Below, piece after piece: positions 26,118-35,325 of a stretch of 64,000 nt of DNA (position 1 is its first letter; each line of letters starts with the position of its first letter). The position numbers were made by a program, and so were the translations under genes. The notes under the pieces are model-generated. The model did no database searches and was not told the DNA's origin. It was given only the letters and a program-made list of their open reading frames with translations. The DNA is from Micromonospora lupini (lineage in GTDB: Bacteria > Actinomycetota > Actinomycetes > Mycobacteriales > Micromonosporaceae), in contig NZ_JAPENL010000001.1 of NCBI RefSeq assembly GCF_026342015.1, forward strand, positions 372,001-436,000, in the 5' to 3' direction.

Positions 26118-26578
26118 TGGGCGACTTCGACTTCTACGTGGGCACCTGGAACGTGGTCAACCGACGGCTGCGCGAGCGGCTGACCGGCTGCGACGAGTGG
26201 GACGAGTTCCCCGGCGTGTCGGTCGCGCACAGCTTCTTCGGCGGCGGCGGCAACTTCGACGAGATCACCTTTCCGACCAAGGGTTTCTCCGGGGCAACGA
26301 TCAGGATCTTCGACCCGGTGAGCGAGCAGTGGTCGATCTACTGGATGAACAGCGGTCGCGGCGAGGTGGAGCAGCCGCCGATGGTGGGCCGTTTCGTCGA
26401 CGGGGTGGGCCGCTTCTACGCCGACGACAGGCACGAGGGGCGTCCGGTGCGGTGCCGGTTCATCTGGTCGGGGATCACCGCGACCACGGCCCGCTGGGAG
26501 CAGGCGTTCTCGGTCGACGGCGAACGCACCTGGGAGACGAACTGGATCATGGAATCGACGCGAGCGTCCACCGACTAG
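26117..26578 (+). CDS. Conserved DUF1579-like hypothetical protein
   Basis: 153 residues. FYVGTWNVVNRRLRERLTG, a GGGGNFDEITFPTKGFSG loop and WSIYWMNSGRGEVEQPPMVG suggest a calycin-like beta barrel similar to DUF1579, where a ligand-binding role is suspected. No export signal. Its translation is coupled to the upstream gene by TGATG. The TAG stop codon at 26576-26578 is also the first three bases of the -10 element of the next gene. Confidence 0.78.
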   Translation: MGDFDFYVGTWNVVNRRLRERLTGCDEWDEFPGVSVAHSFFGGGGNFDEITFPTKGFSGATIRIFDPVSEQWSIYWMNSGRGEVEQPPMVGRFVDGVGRFYADDRHEGRPVRCRFIWSGITATTARWEQAFSVDGERTWETNWIMESTRASTD

Positions 26579-26588
26579 CCTGCGGGGC
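26576..26588 (+). promoter_or_regulatory. Leaderless promoter whose -10 begins in the upstream stop codon
   Basis: TAGCCT at 26576-26581 ends seven bases before the ATG at 26589. Its first three bases are the stop codon of the preceding gene. No Shine-Dalgarno sequence is present before the ATG. Confidence 0.5.
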
Positions 26589-27128
26589 ATGTGGAGATGG
26601 CGGCGGATCAGCCCCTGGGGCGCGGCGCAGGCGCTCACCGGATTCATGGCGCTGGTCGGGTCGACGATGGCCGTCGCCGTGGTGGTCGCTGCCAGCCGCG
26701 GACTCGCCGAGGGCAGGATCGACGCACTGGCGGCCCTCGGTCTGACCGGCGCGTTGCTGTTCCTCGGGCTGTGGCTGACCTTCGTCCTCCGGATGTACCT
26801 GGCCGGAATCTACGTCAACGACCGGGGCGTACGGCTGCGGCACGTGTTCCGCACGCGGACGTTCTCGTGGTCGGAGGTGACCGGGTTCGAGGCGCGGCCC
26901 GCGCTGCTCCTCGGCGGACCGACCGTGCGGGACGCCTGCTGGGTGCGCACGACCGACGGGGCGTTCGAGTCGGCGGTGCAGCGGCGTTCCCGCACGGGAG
27001 GCTGGCGCAAGAACAACGGCCCGGTGCTCTCCGCCGACGACTTCGACCGGATGCTCGCCCGGCTCGACGCCGAGCGGGCCTCCCACCAATACGGTCAGCT
27101 CGGCGGCCCGGCGGTGGTCTCGCGCTAG
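26589..27128 (+). CDS. PH-domain membrane protein
   Basis: 179 residues. Two hydrophobic helices (about 17-35 and 46-68) precede a bacterial PH-like domain: IYVNDRGVRLRHVFRTRTFS followed by WSEVTGF, a pattern typical of the bPH_6/DUF2581-type proteins of actinobacteria. The domain should lie on the cytoplasmic side. Function unknown. Leaderless from the promoter overlapping the upstream stop codon. Confidence 0.85.
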   Translation: MWRWRRISPWGAAQALTGFMALVGSTMAVAVVVAASRGLAEGRIDALAALGLTGALLFLGLWLTFVLRMYLAGIYVNDRGVRLRHVFRTRTFSWSEVTGFEARPALLLGGPTVRDACWVRTTDGAFESAVQRRSRTGGWRKNNGPVLSADDFDRMLARLDAERASHQYGQLGGPAVVSR

Positions 27129-27187
27129 GTGCCGGGCTTCCGGGGCGGTGTTAGTGTCCGTCCACCGCCCCGGACGGGAGAAACGCG

Positions 27188-28690
27188 ATGCCCTCCGACC
27201 ACGTCGACGTGCTCATCATCGGCGCCGGCCTGTCCGGCATCGGCGCCGCCTGTCACCTGCGCCGCGACTGCCCCGACAAGACGTACGCGGTGCTTGAGGC
27301 GCGCGACGCCGTCGGCGGCACCTGGGACCTGTTCCGCTACCCGGGCGTCCGGTCCGACTCGGACATGTTCACCCTCGGCTACTCGTTCAGGCCGTGGACC
27401 GACGCCACCGCCATCGCCGACGGCGCGGCGATCCGCACCTACGTGCGGGAGACCGCCCGGGAGTACGACGTGCAGCGGCACATCCGCTTCTCCCACCGGG
27501 TGACGCGCGCCGAGTGGGACAGCGGCACCGCCCGCTGGACCGTGCACGCCCGGCGCACCGACACGCCCGCGAGCGACACCGCCGAAACCGTGGTGCTGAC
27601 CTGCTCGTTCCTGTTCGCCTGCACCGGCTACTACCGCTACGACGAGGGCTACACGCCGACGCTGCCCGGCGTCGACGCGTACGCCGGGCGGCTGGTGCAC
27701 CCGCAGCACTGGCCCGACGACCTCGACCACGCCGGCAGGCGGGTGGTGGTGATCGGCAGCGGCGCCACCGCAGTGACCCTGGTGCCGGCCCTGGCGCAGC
27801 GGGCCGCGCACGTGACGATGCTGCAACGCTCACCCACGTACGTCATCGCCCTGCCCTCGCGCGACCGGCTGGCCGGCGCGCTGCGGCGCTGGCTTCCGGC
27901 GAACGCCGCGTATCCCGTGGTGCGGTGGAAGAACGTGCTGCTCTCCACTGTCAACTTCCAGCTCAGCCGGCGCGCTCCCGGCCTGGTCAGGCGGCTGCTG
28001 CGGCGGGGCGCGAAGCGTCGGCTGCCGGTGGGCTACGAGGTGGACCGGCACTTCTCGCCCCGCTACGACCCCTGGGACCAGCGGCTCTGCGTGGTGCCCG
28101 ACGGCGACCTGTTCACCGCCGTGCAGGAGGGCCGGGCCTCGGTGGTGACCGACACCATCGACACGTTCACCGCGCACGGCGTCCGGCTCGCCTCCGGCGA
28201 GGAGCTGGCCGCCGACGTCGTGGTCACCGCGACCGGGCTCAACCTGCTCGCCCTCGGTGGCCTGACGCTGCGCGTGGACGGCGTCGACGTCGACCTGCCC
28301 GGCACCGTGGCCTACAAGGGCATGATGCTGTCCGGTGTGCCGAACTTCGCGCTGACCATCGGCTACACCAACGCGTCGTGGACCCTCAAGGCCGACCTGG
28401 TCGCCGGCTACGTCTGCCGGCTGCTGCGCCACCTGGACCGCACCCGCCAGCAGGTCGTCACCCCGCTGCCGCCGCCCGACGCGCGGCGGGTGCCGCTCAT
28501 CGACCTGCGCTCGGGCTACGTGCTGCGCAGCGTCGACGCGTTGCCCCGACAGGGGGCGCGGGCGCCCTGGCGGCTGCACCAGAACTACGCCCGGGACGTG
28601 CTGCTGATGCGGCACGGCCAGCTCGCCGACGAGGGTGTGCGGTTTTCCCACGCCACCCGGGAGAGGAGCACCGATCATGCGCAGGTTTGA
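27188..28690 (+). CDS. Flavin-containing monooxygenase, Baeyer-Villiger / MymA-like
   Basis: 500 residues. The FAD Rossmann motif IIGAGLSGIGAACHL is at about 10-24, followed by VGGTWDLFRYPGVRSDSDM, which is characteristic of class B monooxygenases, and an NADPH motif VVIGSGATAVTLVPALA. Such enzymes oxidise ketones or heteroatoms with NADPH and O2. GGGAG upstream of the ATG supports the start. The SDR gene overlaps its 3' end by 14 bases; a monooxygenase plus SDR pair also occurs in the mymA operon of M. tuberculosis, where it acts on long-chain substrates. Confidence 0.92.
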   Translation: MPSDHVDVLIIGAGLSGIGAACHLRRDCPDKTYAVLEARDAVGGTWDLFRYPGVRSDSDMFTLGYSFRPWTDATAIADGAAIRTYVRETAREYDVQRHIRFSHRVTRAEWDSGTARWTVHARRTDTPASDTAETVVLTCSFLFACTGYYRYDEGYTPTLPGVDAYAGRLVHPQHWPDDLDHAGRRVVVIGSGATAVTLVPALAQRAAHVTMLQRSPTYVIALPSRDRLAGALRRWLPANAAYPVVRWKNVLLSTVNFQLSRRAPGLVRRLLRRGAKRRLPVGYEVDRHFSPRYDPWDQRLCVVPDGDLFTAVQEGRASVVTDTIDTFTAHGVRLASGEELAADVVVTATGLNLLALGGLTLRVDGVDVDLPGTVAYKGMMLSGVPNFALTIGYTNASWTLKADLVAGYVCRLLRHLDRTRQQVVTPLPPPDARRVPLIDLRSGYVLRSVDALPRQGARAPWRLHQNYARDVLLMRHGQLADEGVRFSHATRERSTDHAQV

Positions 28691-29552
28691 GTTCGCCGGA
28701 GCGACGGCCGTGGTGACCGGCGCGGCAAGTGGCATCGGCGCGGCGTTGGCGCACGGCCTGGCCCGCCGGGGCAGTGACCTGGTCCTGCTGGACCGCGACG
28801 CCGAACGTCTGGACGGCGTCGCCGCCGCGATCCGCGCCGAGCACCCGGACCGGCAGGTGCACACGTACCTGGTGGACCTCGCCGACGCGGCGGCCACCGC
28901 ACGGGTCGCGGTGGAGATCGGCGAGCGGCATCCGCGCGTCCGGCTGCTGGTGAACAACGCCGGCGTCGGCCTCGGCGGCCGGTTCGACCAGGTCACGTTC
29001 GACGAGTTCAGCTGGGTGATCGACATCAACTTCCGGGCCGTGGCGCAGCTGACCCACGCGCTGCTGCCCGCCCTGAAGGCCGAGCCGGGCGCGCACCTGG
29101 TAAACGTCTCCAGCCTGTTCGGGCTGATCGCGCCGGCAGGGCAGACCGCCTACGCGGCGAGCAAGTTCGCCGTTCGGGGCCTGACCGAGGCGCTGCGCCA
29201 CGAACTCGTCGACGACGGCATCGGCGTGACGTCTGTGCACCCCGGCGGGATCCGCACCCGGATCACCGAGAACGCCCGGGTCGGCAGTGGCGTGTCGATC
29301 GCGGAGTACACCGCCGGCCGGGCCCAGTTCGAGAAGCTGCTCACCATCGCGCCGGAGCGTGCCGCCGAGGTGATCCTTCAAGGCGTCGAGCGGCGTCGGG
29401 GCCGGGTGCTGATCGGCTGGTCGGCGAAGCTGCCCGACCTGCTGGCCCGGATCATGCCGGCCTCGTACAACAGGCTGCTTGTCGTCGGCCTCAACCGGGG
29501 CGTCGCCCGGCCCGCGCAGCCGACCCCGGCACCCGCCCACGACCCCGCCTGA
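28677..29552 (+). CDS. Short-chain dehydrogenase/reductase
   Basis: 291 residues. Complete classical SDR: cofactor motif TGAASGIG, NNAG at the central strand, catalytic serine in VNVSSLFG and YAASK active site. The C-terminal extension to about 290 with GRVLIGWSAKLPDLLARIMP is typical of the subgroup that partners flavin monooxygenases (SadH-like). The ATG at 28677 lies inside the end of the monooxygenase gene, which implies coupled translation. It probably makes the ketone for, or acts on the product of, the monooxygenase. Confidence 0.93.
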   Translation: MRRFEFAGATAVVTGAASGIGAALAHGLARRGSDLVLLDRDAERLDGVAAAIRAEHPDRQVHTYLVDLADAAATARVAVEIGERHPRVRLLVNNAGVGLGGRFDQVTFDEFSWVIDINFRAVAQLTHALLPALKAEPGAHLVNVSSLFGLIAPAGQTAYAASKFAVRGLTEALRHELVDDGIGVTSVHPGGIRTRITENARVGSGVSIAEYTAGRAQFEKLLTIAPERAAEVILQGVERRRGRVLIGWSAKLPDLLARIMPASYNRLLVVGLNRGVARPAQPTPAPAHDPA

Positions 29553-31022
29553 TCACGGCGCGGTGCTGCCCCGCTTCTCCTCCTGCGCCAGCACCGCCTC
29601 GCGGTGCTCCGGCTCGTCGCGGCGGACCAGCTCCGCGGCGAGCCGCGGGTCGGCCACCAGCCGCTCCCGGTTGCGGTGCAGGAAACTCTCGAAACCCCCG
29701 GTGTACGGGCAGGCCAGCTCGCCGAGCGCCCGCTCCGGCGTGTAGCGGCAGCCGCCGCAGTAGTCGCTGATCTCGTCGATGTCGGTGCCGTCCACCGCGT
29801 ACGGGCGGGTGTCCACCCTGGCCAGGTCGGCGTACTGGCTCATGCCGATGACAGTCGCGTTCATCACCCAGTCGGTGCCGTCGACGAAGCAGCGCTTGAA
29901 CCAGTCCGCCACCTCGACGGGACGCCAGCCGCGCTGCAACGCGTAGTTGCCCAGCACCAGCAGCCGGGGGCTGTGGTGTGTCCACGCCCGGTCCCGGACG
30001 GCGGCGAGCACGTCGGCCAGGCAGCGCGCCTCCACCGCGTCGGCGTCCAGCTCGGCGAACCACTGCGGCATCGGCTCTGTCGCGGCCAACCAGTTCGCGC
30101 CCCGGAACTGTGGCTCGTAATACCAGTACAAGTGCCAGAGGAACTCCCGCCAACCGAGCAGCCCCCGGATGAACGGCTCCACCGCCGTGCGGGGAGCGGC
30201 GCCGGACCGCCACGCCTGCTCGGCGGCGCGTACGGCCGGCTCGGGGTGCAGCAACCCCAGGTTGAACGACGACGACAGCGCCGAGTGCGCGAACAGCGGG
30301 TCGTCGGCGCTCATCACGTCGGCGTAGCGGCCGTACCCGGGCAGCCGGTGCGTCAGGAAGTGCGCCAGCCGGGCCTGCGCCTCGGCGTGCGTGGCAGGGT
30401 ACTGCCGGGGGCCGTCGCGGCCGACGAACCGCACCCCGTCGGCCTCCCACCGGTCCAGATCGTGGCGGACCTGCGCGTCGATGTCGTCCTCGACGATCGG
30501 CGGTGGGGGCGGCGGCGTCGCCGGCACGGCCGGGGCCTCCGCGCGGGGCCGACGCGGCGACGGGGCTCCGCCGGTGCCCCGGGCCGGCCCGCTCAGCACG
30601 TCGTGCCAGCGACGGGCCTGCCGGTAGAAGTCGGCCATCCGCAGCGGCCCCCGACGGGTGCGGTCCGCCCAGGCCACGAAGTCGGCCTGGCTGGTGACGA
30701 AGCCGCGCGGCGGCAGCACAGTCAACCCGGGCACCGAGCGGGCGAAACCCAGCGCGGCCCGGGAGTGCGGGTGGCACACCTCCACCGGCTCGGGAACCTG
30801 CGCGAGGGCCTCGCGGAACGTGCCGGTACGCAGCAGCAGCGCCCGGTCGCCCAACTCGGCGGCGCGGTGGCGCACGGCCGAGAGGATCAGGTGCGCCTTC
30901 TGCCGGTGCATCGGCCGACGGCGAAACAGCTCCCGGACCTCTACCAGCAGGGCCGGTTGATCGGGGTCGTCGAGGAAATGTGGCCCGAGTTGATCGGCCA
31001 GCAACCATCGGCGGCGAAGCAT
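29553..31022 (-). CDS. Fe-S bacterial cryptochrome/(6-4) photolyase (FeS-BCP)
   Basis: 489 residues. It matches the deoxyribodipyrimidine photolyase-related family: N-terminal LLADQLGPHF, and a C-terminal half with HSALSSSFNLGLLHP, FLWHLYWYY, and NALQ-like GNYALQRGW. Four cysteines for a [4Fe-4S] cluster are visible: KRCFVDG, DYCGGCRYTPER and LACPYTGGF. A Pro-rich insert (about 155-178) sits between the antenna and catalytic halves. These enzymes repair (6-4) photoproducts with light and FAD. The gene stands alone, convergent with the SDR gene with no gap after its stop. Confidence 0.92.
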   Translation of the reverse strand: MLRRRWLLADQLGPHFLDDPDQPALLVEVRELFRRRPMHRQKAHLILSAVRHRAAELGDRALLLRTGTFREALAQVPEPVEVCHPHSRAALGFARSVPGLTVLPPRGFVTSQADFVAWADRTRRGPLRMADFYRQARRWHDVLSGPARGTGGAPSPRRPRAEAPAVPATPPPPPPIVEDDIDAQVRHDLDRWEADGVRFVGRDGPRQYPATHAEAQARLAHFLTHRLPGYGRYADVMSADDPLFAHSALSSSFNLGLLHPEPAVRAAEQAWRSGAAPRTAVEPFIRGLLGWREFLWHLYWYYEPQFRGANWLAATEPMPQWFAELDADAVEARCLADVLAAVRDRAWTHHSPRLLVLGNYALQRGWRPVEVADWFKRCFVDGTDWVMNATVIGMSQYADLARVDTRPYAVDGTDIDEISDYCGGCRYTPERALGELACPYTGGFESFLHRNRERLVADPRLAAELVRRDEPEHREAVLAQEEKRGSTAP

Positions 31023-31097
31023 GCCGCAATTCTGCCCACTTCCGGGCCGTATCGCGCGCCGGCAGGCCGGTTGGTCGATGCCTGATCCAGATCGGGG

Positions 31098-32273
31098 TCA
31101 GGTGGTGGGTGTCGCGGACGCCCCGGCGTCGCGTCCGCGCAGCAGCACCGTCAGCGTCACGAGGGCGACAAGCACCAGCGCGAGCACCTGCACCGGGGCC
31201 GGACCCAGCGGCACGAGCAGCGCCAGTCCGGCGACGACCGGGTACGCGACGACCACCGCGCCGTGCTGTCGGCGGCGGACGAGCAACACCCAGACCGTCA
31301 GCAGGTAGACTGCGATCGGCACGGCCACCGCGTAGGCGGCTGTCGTCGCGGAGATGTGCGCGAGGTGCCGCTCGTGGTCCACCGCCACGGGCAGGCCGGC
31401 TCCGACCGCGGCGATCGCCCCGAAGATCAGGTAGTGGCCGTAGCCCCAGATGAGCGAGTACGGCAACCGGTCCGGCGCCTCGACCGGACGGTCGAAGTAG
31501 AGCCACCACAGCGCGAACACGATGATCGCGCCGGCCGCCGCGAGCGCCCAGAGGCCGCTGTCGCCCGCGTCGAGCCCGGTCTGGATCGCCACCGAGATCG
31601 CCAGCACCGCCTCGCCGAGCACGATCAGCGTGAACAGCCCGTACCGCTCGCCGATGTGCCCGGGGTGCCACGGCGTCATCCCGGGACGCTCGGCCACCGC
31701 CGGCACCAGCAGATCGGCGAGCGCCAGCAGCACGAACGTCGCGACGCCCCAGCCGTCGGGCAGCGCCAGCCGCAGCAGCCAGCCGAGCTGCACCACCGTC
31801 ACGCCGACCGCGTAGCGGTGTGCCGCCGCGCGGTGCGCCGGATCGCCTGCGGCTGCCCGGATCCACTGCGCGACGGCGGCCAGTCGCATCACTACGTACC
31901 CGTAGGTGATGACTCTGAAGTCGCCGTCGGTGAAGGCGCGCGGCACACCGGCCGCCAGGATCAACGCCCCGGTGATCTGCACAAGCGTGGTGATCCGGTA
32001 GACGTCGTCGTCGGTGTCGTACGCCGAGGCGAACCAGGTGAAGTTCATCCACGACCACCAGATCGCGAAGAACACCATCAGGTAGCTGGGCAGCGCGTGG
32101 GCGAGGTGGCCCTCGGCCACGTCGTGGTGCAGGCTGGACGCCGCCTGCGCCACGGCCACCACGAAACACAGGTCGAAGAAGAGCTCCAGCGGGGTGGCCG
32201 CGCGGTGCGGCTCGTCGCGACGGCGGGGCCGCATCGGCCGGTAGAACGGCCGCACCGAACGAGTGTGGGTCAC
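31098..32273 (-). CDS. LtrA-family (low temperature requirement A) membrane protein
   Basis: 391 residues with about ten transmembrane helices. ATPLELFFDLCFVVAVAQ and WWSWMNFTWFASAYDTDD are the diagnostic LtrA blocks, with HPGHIGERYGLFTLIVLGE later. The family was named for cold growth in Listeria, but its molecular role is unknown. GTG start with GAGGAG five bases upstream. It stands between the photolyase and a DoxX-like gene, all on the minus strand with gaps of about 70 bases. Confidence 0.93.
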   Translation of the reverse strand: MTHTRSVRPFYRPMRPRRRDEPHRAATPLELFFDLCFVVAVAQAASSLHHDVAEGHLAHALPSYLMVFFAIWWSWMNFTWFASAYDTDDDVYRITTLVQITGALILAAGVPRAFTDGDFRVITYGYVVMRLAAVAQWIRAAAGDPAHRAAAHRYAVGVTVVQLGWLLRLALPDGWGVATFVLLALADLLVPAVAERPGMTPWHPGHIGERYGLFTLIVLGEAVLAISVAIQTGLDAGDSGLWALAAAGAIIVFALWWLYFDRPVEAPDRLPYSLIWGYGHYLIFGAIAAVGAGLPVAVDHERHLAHISATTAAYAVAVPIAVYLLTVWVLLVRRRQHGAVVVAYPVVAGLALLVPLGPAPVQVLALVLVALVTLTVLLRGRDAGASATPTT

Positions 32274-32342
32274 CGCAGCTCCTCAGGCCGACCGCCGGGT
32301 CGCCCACACGATAACGGGCGCCGCCGACGCGATTCGCCCAGG

Positions 32343-32762
32343 TCAGCCGCGCCGACGGCCGTGGCAGAACCCCTCCAGCACCAGGGTGAGGCCGGCGCCG
32401 ACCAGCCAGACGTCCTTGGCCAGCCCCGCGCCCTGCTGGGTCGGCCGGATGCTGCCCGGCTCGCGCATCCCCGGCGTCTTCAGGTACAGCTGCACGAGGC
32501 CCGCGCCGAACGCGGTCAGGCCCAGCCCCGCCAGGGGCGCCGGGACGAACGGCGCGAGCAGCGCCGCCCCCAGGGCGATCTCGGAGTACGACAGCAGCTT
32601 GGCGAACCGCGGCGGCTCCAACTGACCGAGCTGCGGCATGGCCGCCACCGCCATCCCGTGCATGGCCTGCGCGGCCTCGCCCTCCAGGTTCCGCTTGCCC
32701 AGACCCGAGTTGAGGAAGTACGCGCCGATGCTGACCCGCAGCGGCAGGTGCGCGAATTTCAT
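32343..32762 (-). CDS. DoxX-like small membrane protein
   Basis: 139 residues with four hydrophobic segments. The pattern (RVSIGAYFLNSGLGKRNLEG and FAKLLSYSEIALGAALLAPF) matches DoxX/DUF-type membrane proteins of unknown function. I chose the ATG at 32760-32762 because AGGAG lies five bases upstream; the GTG six bases earlier would overlap that site. Divergent from the mycothiol dehydrogenase gene. Confidence 0.8.
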   Translation of the reverse strand: MKFAHLPLRVSIGAYFLNSGLGKRNLEGEAAQAMHGMAVAAMPQLGQLEPPRFAKLLSYSEIALGAALLAPFVPAPLAGLGLTAFGAGLVQLYLKTPGMREPGSIRPTQQGAGLAKDVWLVGAGLTLVLEGFCHGRRRG

Positions 32763-32950
32763 GATCACTCCTGGTGGCCGTGGTCCGAATTGTGGCCCGC
32801 GTACCCCGCGTGACAGCCGATAACCGCACCGCCCGGCCGACTGGGCCGGCCGTGATGATCGCGGTAGGTTCGCCGGGGGCCCACCGCCGAGCCCGGTTCA
32901 CCCGCCTGCCCGGCGTCCGGTCCCACCGCACACCACAAGCAGGAGGCGAA

Positions 32951-34036
32951 GTGAGCCAGGAAGTCCGGGGAGTCATCTCCCGCAGCAAGGGCGCACCGGT
33001 CGAGGTCACCACCATCGTGGTACCCGATCCCGGCCCCGGTGAGGCGATCGTCCGGATCCAGTCCTGCGGGGTCTGCCACACCGACCTGCACTACCGCGAG
33101 GGTGGCATCAACGACGACTACCCGTTCCTGCTCGGACACGAGGCGGCGGGCGTCGTCGAGCAGGTGGGGGAGGGCGTCACCGACGTGGCCCCGGGCGATT
33201 TCGTGGTGCTCAACTGGCGGGCCGTCTGTGGCGTCTGCCGGGCCTGCCGCCGGGGTCGGCCCTGGTACTGCTTCAACACCCACAACGCCGCGCAGCGGAT
33301 GACCCTCACCGACGGGACGGAACTCGCCCCGGCGCTTGGCATCGGCGCGTTCGCCGAGAAGACGCTCGTGCACGCCGGCCAGTGCACGAAGGTGAACCCG
33401 GCCGCCCGTCCGGCCGCCGTGGGCCTGCTCGGCTGCGGCGTGATGGCCGGGCTGGGCGCGGCGATGAACACCGGCAACGTGACCCGCGGCGACTCGGTCG
33501 CGGTGATCGGCTGCGGCGGTGTCGGGGACGCGGCGGTCGTCGGCGCGGCCCTCGCCGGCGCCACCACGATCGTCGCGGTGGACACCGACAGCCGCAAGCT
33601 GGACTGGGCCCGGACGTTCGGCGCCACCCACACCGTGAACGCCTCCGAGACCGACCCGGTCGAGGCGATCCGTGCCGCCACCGGCGGGTTCGGCGCCGAC
33701 GTGGTGATCGACGCGGTGGGCCGACCGGAGACCTGGAAGCAGGCGTTCTACGCCCGGGACCTGGCCGGCACGGTCGTGCTGGTAGGCGTGCCGACCCCGC
33801 AGATGCAGATCGAGCTGCCGCTGCTGGACGTCTTCGGTCGCGGCGGCGCCCTCAAGTCCAGTTGGTACGGCGACTGCCTGCCCAGCCGGGACTTCCCGAT
33901 GCTCACCGAGCTGTACCTGCAGGGTCGTCTCGACCTGGACGCCTTCGTCACCGAGGAGATCGCCCTCGACCAGGTCGAGAACGCCTTCGACCGGATGCAC
34001 CACGGCGACGTGCTCCGCTCGGTGGTGGTGTTCTGA
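32951..34036 (+). CDS. mscR: S-(hydroxymethyl)mycothiol dehydrogenase / nitrosomycothiol reductase
   Basis: 361 residues of the zinc-dependent medium-chain alcohol dehydrogenase family. Catalytic zinc ligands are Cys39 ([12 protein letters not shown]), His63 and Glu64 (LGHEAAG); structural zinc is bound by Cys93, 96, 99 and 107. The NAD motif is [10 protein letters not shown]. High similarity to the mycothiol-dependent formaldehyde dehydrogenase family is clear from the N-terminus and from [20 protein letters not shown]. It oxidises formaldehyde-mycothiol adducts and reduces S-nitrosomycothiol. GTG start with AGGAGG four bases upstream; a longer in-frame start at 32774 is unlikely. Confidence 0.93.
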   Translation: MSQEVRGVISRSKGAPVEVTTIVVPDPGPGEAIVRIQSCGVCHTDLHYREGGINDDYPFLLGHEAAGVVEQVGEGVTDVAPGDFVVLNWRAVCGVCRACRRGRPWYCFNTHNAAQRMTLTDGTELAPALGIGAFAEKTLVHAGQCTKVNPAARPAAVGLLGCGVMAGLGAAMNTGNVTRGDSVAVIGCGGVGDAAVVGAALAGATTIVAVDTDSRKLDWARTFGATHTVNASETDPVEAIRAATGGFGADVVIDAVGRPETWKQAFYARDLAGTVVLVGVPTPQMQIELPLLDVFGRGGALKSSWYGDCLPSRDFPMLTELYLQGRLDLDAFVTEEIALDQVENAFDRMHHGDVLRSVVVF

Positions 34037-34665
34037 TGACCGCCCGGATCGACCACGCGGTCACCTCCGGCACGTTCTCCCTGGACGGGCAGACGTTCGA
34101 GGTCGACAACAACGTCTGGGTGATCGGCGACGACGACGAGTGCGTCATCCTCGACGCGCCCCACGACGTCGCCGCGATCCTCGCGCTTGTGGGCGACCGT
34201 CGGGTCCGCGCCATCCTGGCCACCCACGCCCACGACGACCACGTACGGGTGGCTCCCGAACTGGCCGAGGCGACCGGCGCTCCGGTGCTGCTGCACGCCG
34301 CCGACCGGGTGCTCTGGGACCTGGTCCACCCCCACCTGCCGCCGCACGGGGAGGTGCAGGACGGGCAGAGCATCGAGGTGGCCGGCACCGCGCTGCGGGT
34401 GCTGCACACCCCCGGGCACAGTCCCGGCGCGTGCAGCTTCCACGCCCCCGACCTTGAGGCGGTGTTCACCGGCGACACCCTGTTCCAGGGTGGGCCGGGC
34501 GCGACCGGGCGCTCGTACAGCGACTTCGACACCATCGTGCGATCGATCCGTACCCGGCTACTGACCCTGCCTCCGGAGACGGTCGTGCACACCGGGCACG
34601 GCGACGACACCACTATCGGCGGGGAGGCCCCGCACCTGCCGGAGTGGCTGGCACGCGGGCACTGA
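34036..34665 (+). CDS. Metallo-beta-lactamase hydrolase of the mycothiol aldehyde pathway
   Basis: 209 residues. Metal site HAHDDH at 64-69 (THAHDDHVR), HTPGHSPG, FTGDTLFQGG and HTGHGDD give the glyoxalase II-type layout. Its ATG overlaps the mscR stop (TGATG). In actinobacteria mscR is regularly followed by such a gene (as Rv2259-Rv2260), so hydrolysis of the acyl- or formyl-mycothiol product is a reasonable inference. A perfect hairpin terminator follows immediately after the stop. Confidence 0.92.
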   Translation: MTARIDHAVTSGTFSLDGQTFEVDNNVWVIGDDDECVILDAPHDVAAILALVGDRRVRAILATHAHDDHVRVAPELAEATGAPVLLHAADRVLWDLVHPHLPPHGEVQDGQSIEVAGTALRVLHTPGHSPGACSFHAPDLEAVFTGDTLFQGGPGATGRSYSDFDTIVRSIRTRLLTLPPETVVHTGHGDDTTIGGEAPHLPEWLARGH

Positions 34666-34693
34666 CGGCGACAGGTCGGCCGGCCTGTCGCCG
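34666..34693 (+). terminator. Hairpin terminator after the mycothiol operon
   Basis: Perfect 10-base arms (CGGCGACAGG at 34666-34675, CCTGTCGCCG at 34684-34693) with an 8-base loop begin directly after the TGA stop. No T-run follows, as usual for actinobacterial terminators. Confidence 0.7.
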
Positions 34694-34872
34694 CGGTCGG
34701 CTGTGCGTTGCGGGCGGGGCTTGTCGTCGCGGTCGGGCTGCGTGTCGCGGCCTGCGTGGTGGCGCAGCGTTCGTCGACGGCGCCCAGCACCGGCTTGACG
34801 TCCAGCTACCTTTCGACCGTCGTCGCTTTCTTCCGGACGGTGCCACGCTGGTTCGTTGTTAGGATCCGGCGC

Positions 34873-35325
34873 ATGGCCGCCGAGCACCCCGTACCCGTCG
34901 TCCGTCAGCTGCGCCTCGTGGTGGAGGCAGCGGACCACGAGGCTGCTGTGGCGTTCTACCGGGACGCCCTCGGCCTACCCGAGGAGGCGGCGTTCACCGG
35001 CGACGGGGACGCCCGGGTGGTGATCCTGGACGCCGGTCGGGCCACACTGGAGATCGCCAACCCGGCACAGAAGCGGATGATCGACGAGGTCGAGGTGGGC
35101 CGGCAGGTCGCGCCGCGCATCCGGGTGGCCTTCGAGGTGGACGACGCACGGGCGACCACGGCCCGACTCGTCGCCGCCGGGGCGAGCGAGATCGCGCCGC
35201 CGACGCGTACACCGTGGCAGTCGCTGAACTCCCGCCTGGACGCCCCGGCGGACCTCCAGATCACCGTCTTCGAGGAGCTTGCCGGGACCGCGGCGGTGGA
35301 CCCCGGACATGACGGCGACGTCTGA
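34873..35325 (+). CDS. VOC (glyoxalase-fold) family protein
   Basis: 150 residues, a single glyoxalase/bleomycin-resistance module (VVRQLRLVVEAADHEAAVAF, LDAGRATLEIANP, IRVAFEVDDARATTARLVAA). Likely a metal-binding half-barrel dimer; substrate unknown. The TAGGAT -10 at 34860-34865 ends seven bases before the ATG, so the gene is probably leaderless. Its 3' end overlaps the DUF3626 start by 17 bases. Confidence 0.9.
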   Translation: MAAEHPVPVVRQLRLVVEAADHEAAVAFYRDALGLPEEAAFTGDGDARVVILDAGRATLEIANPAQKRMIDEVEVGRQVAPRIRVAFEVDDARATTARLVAAGASEIAPPTRTPWQSLNSRLDAPADLQITVFEELAGTAAVDPGHDGDV

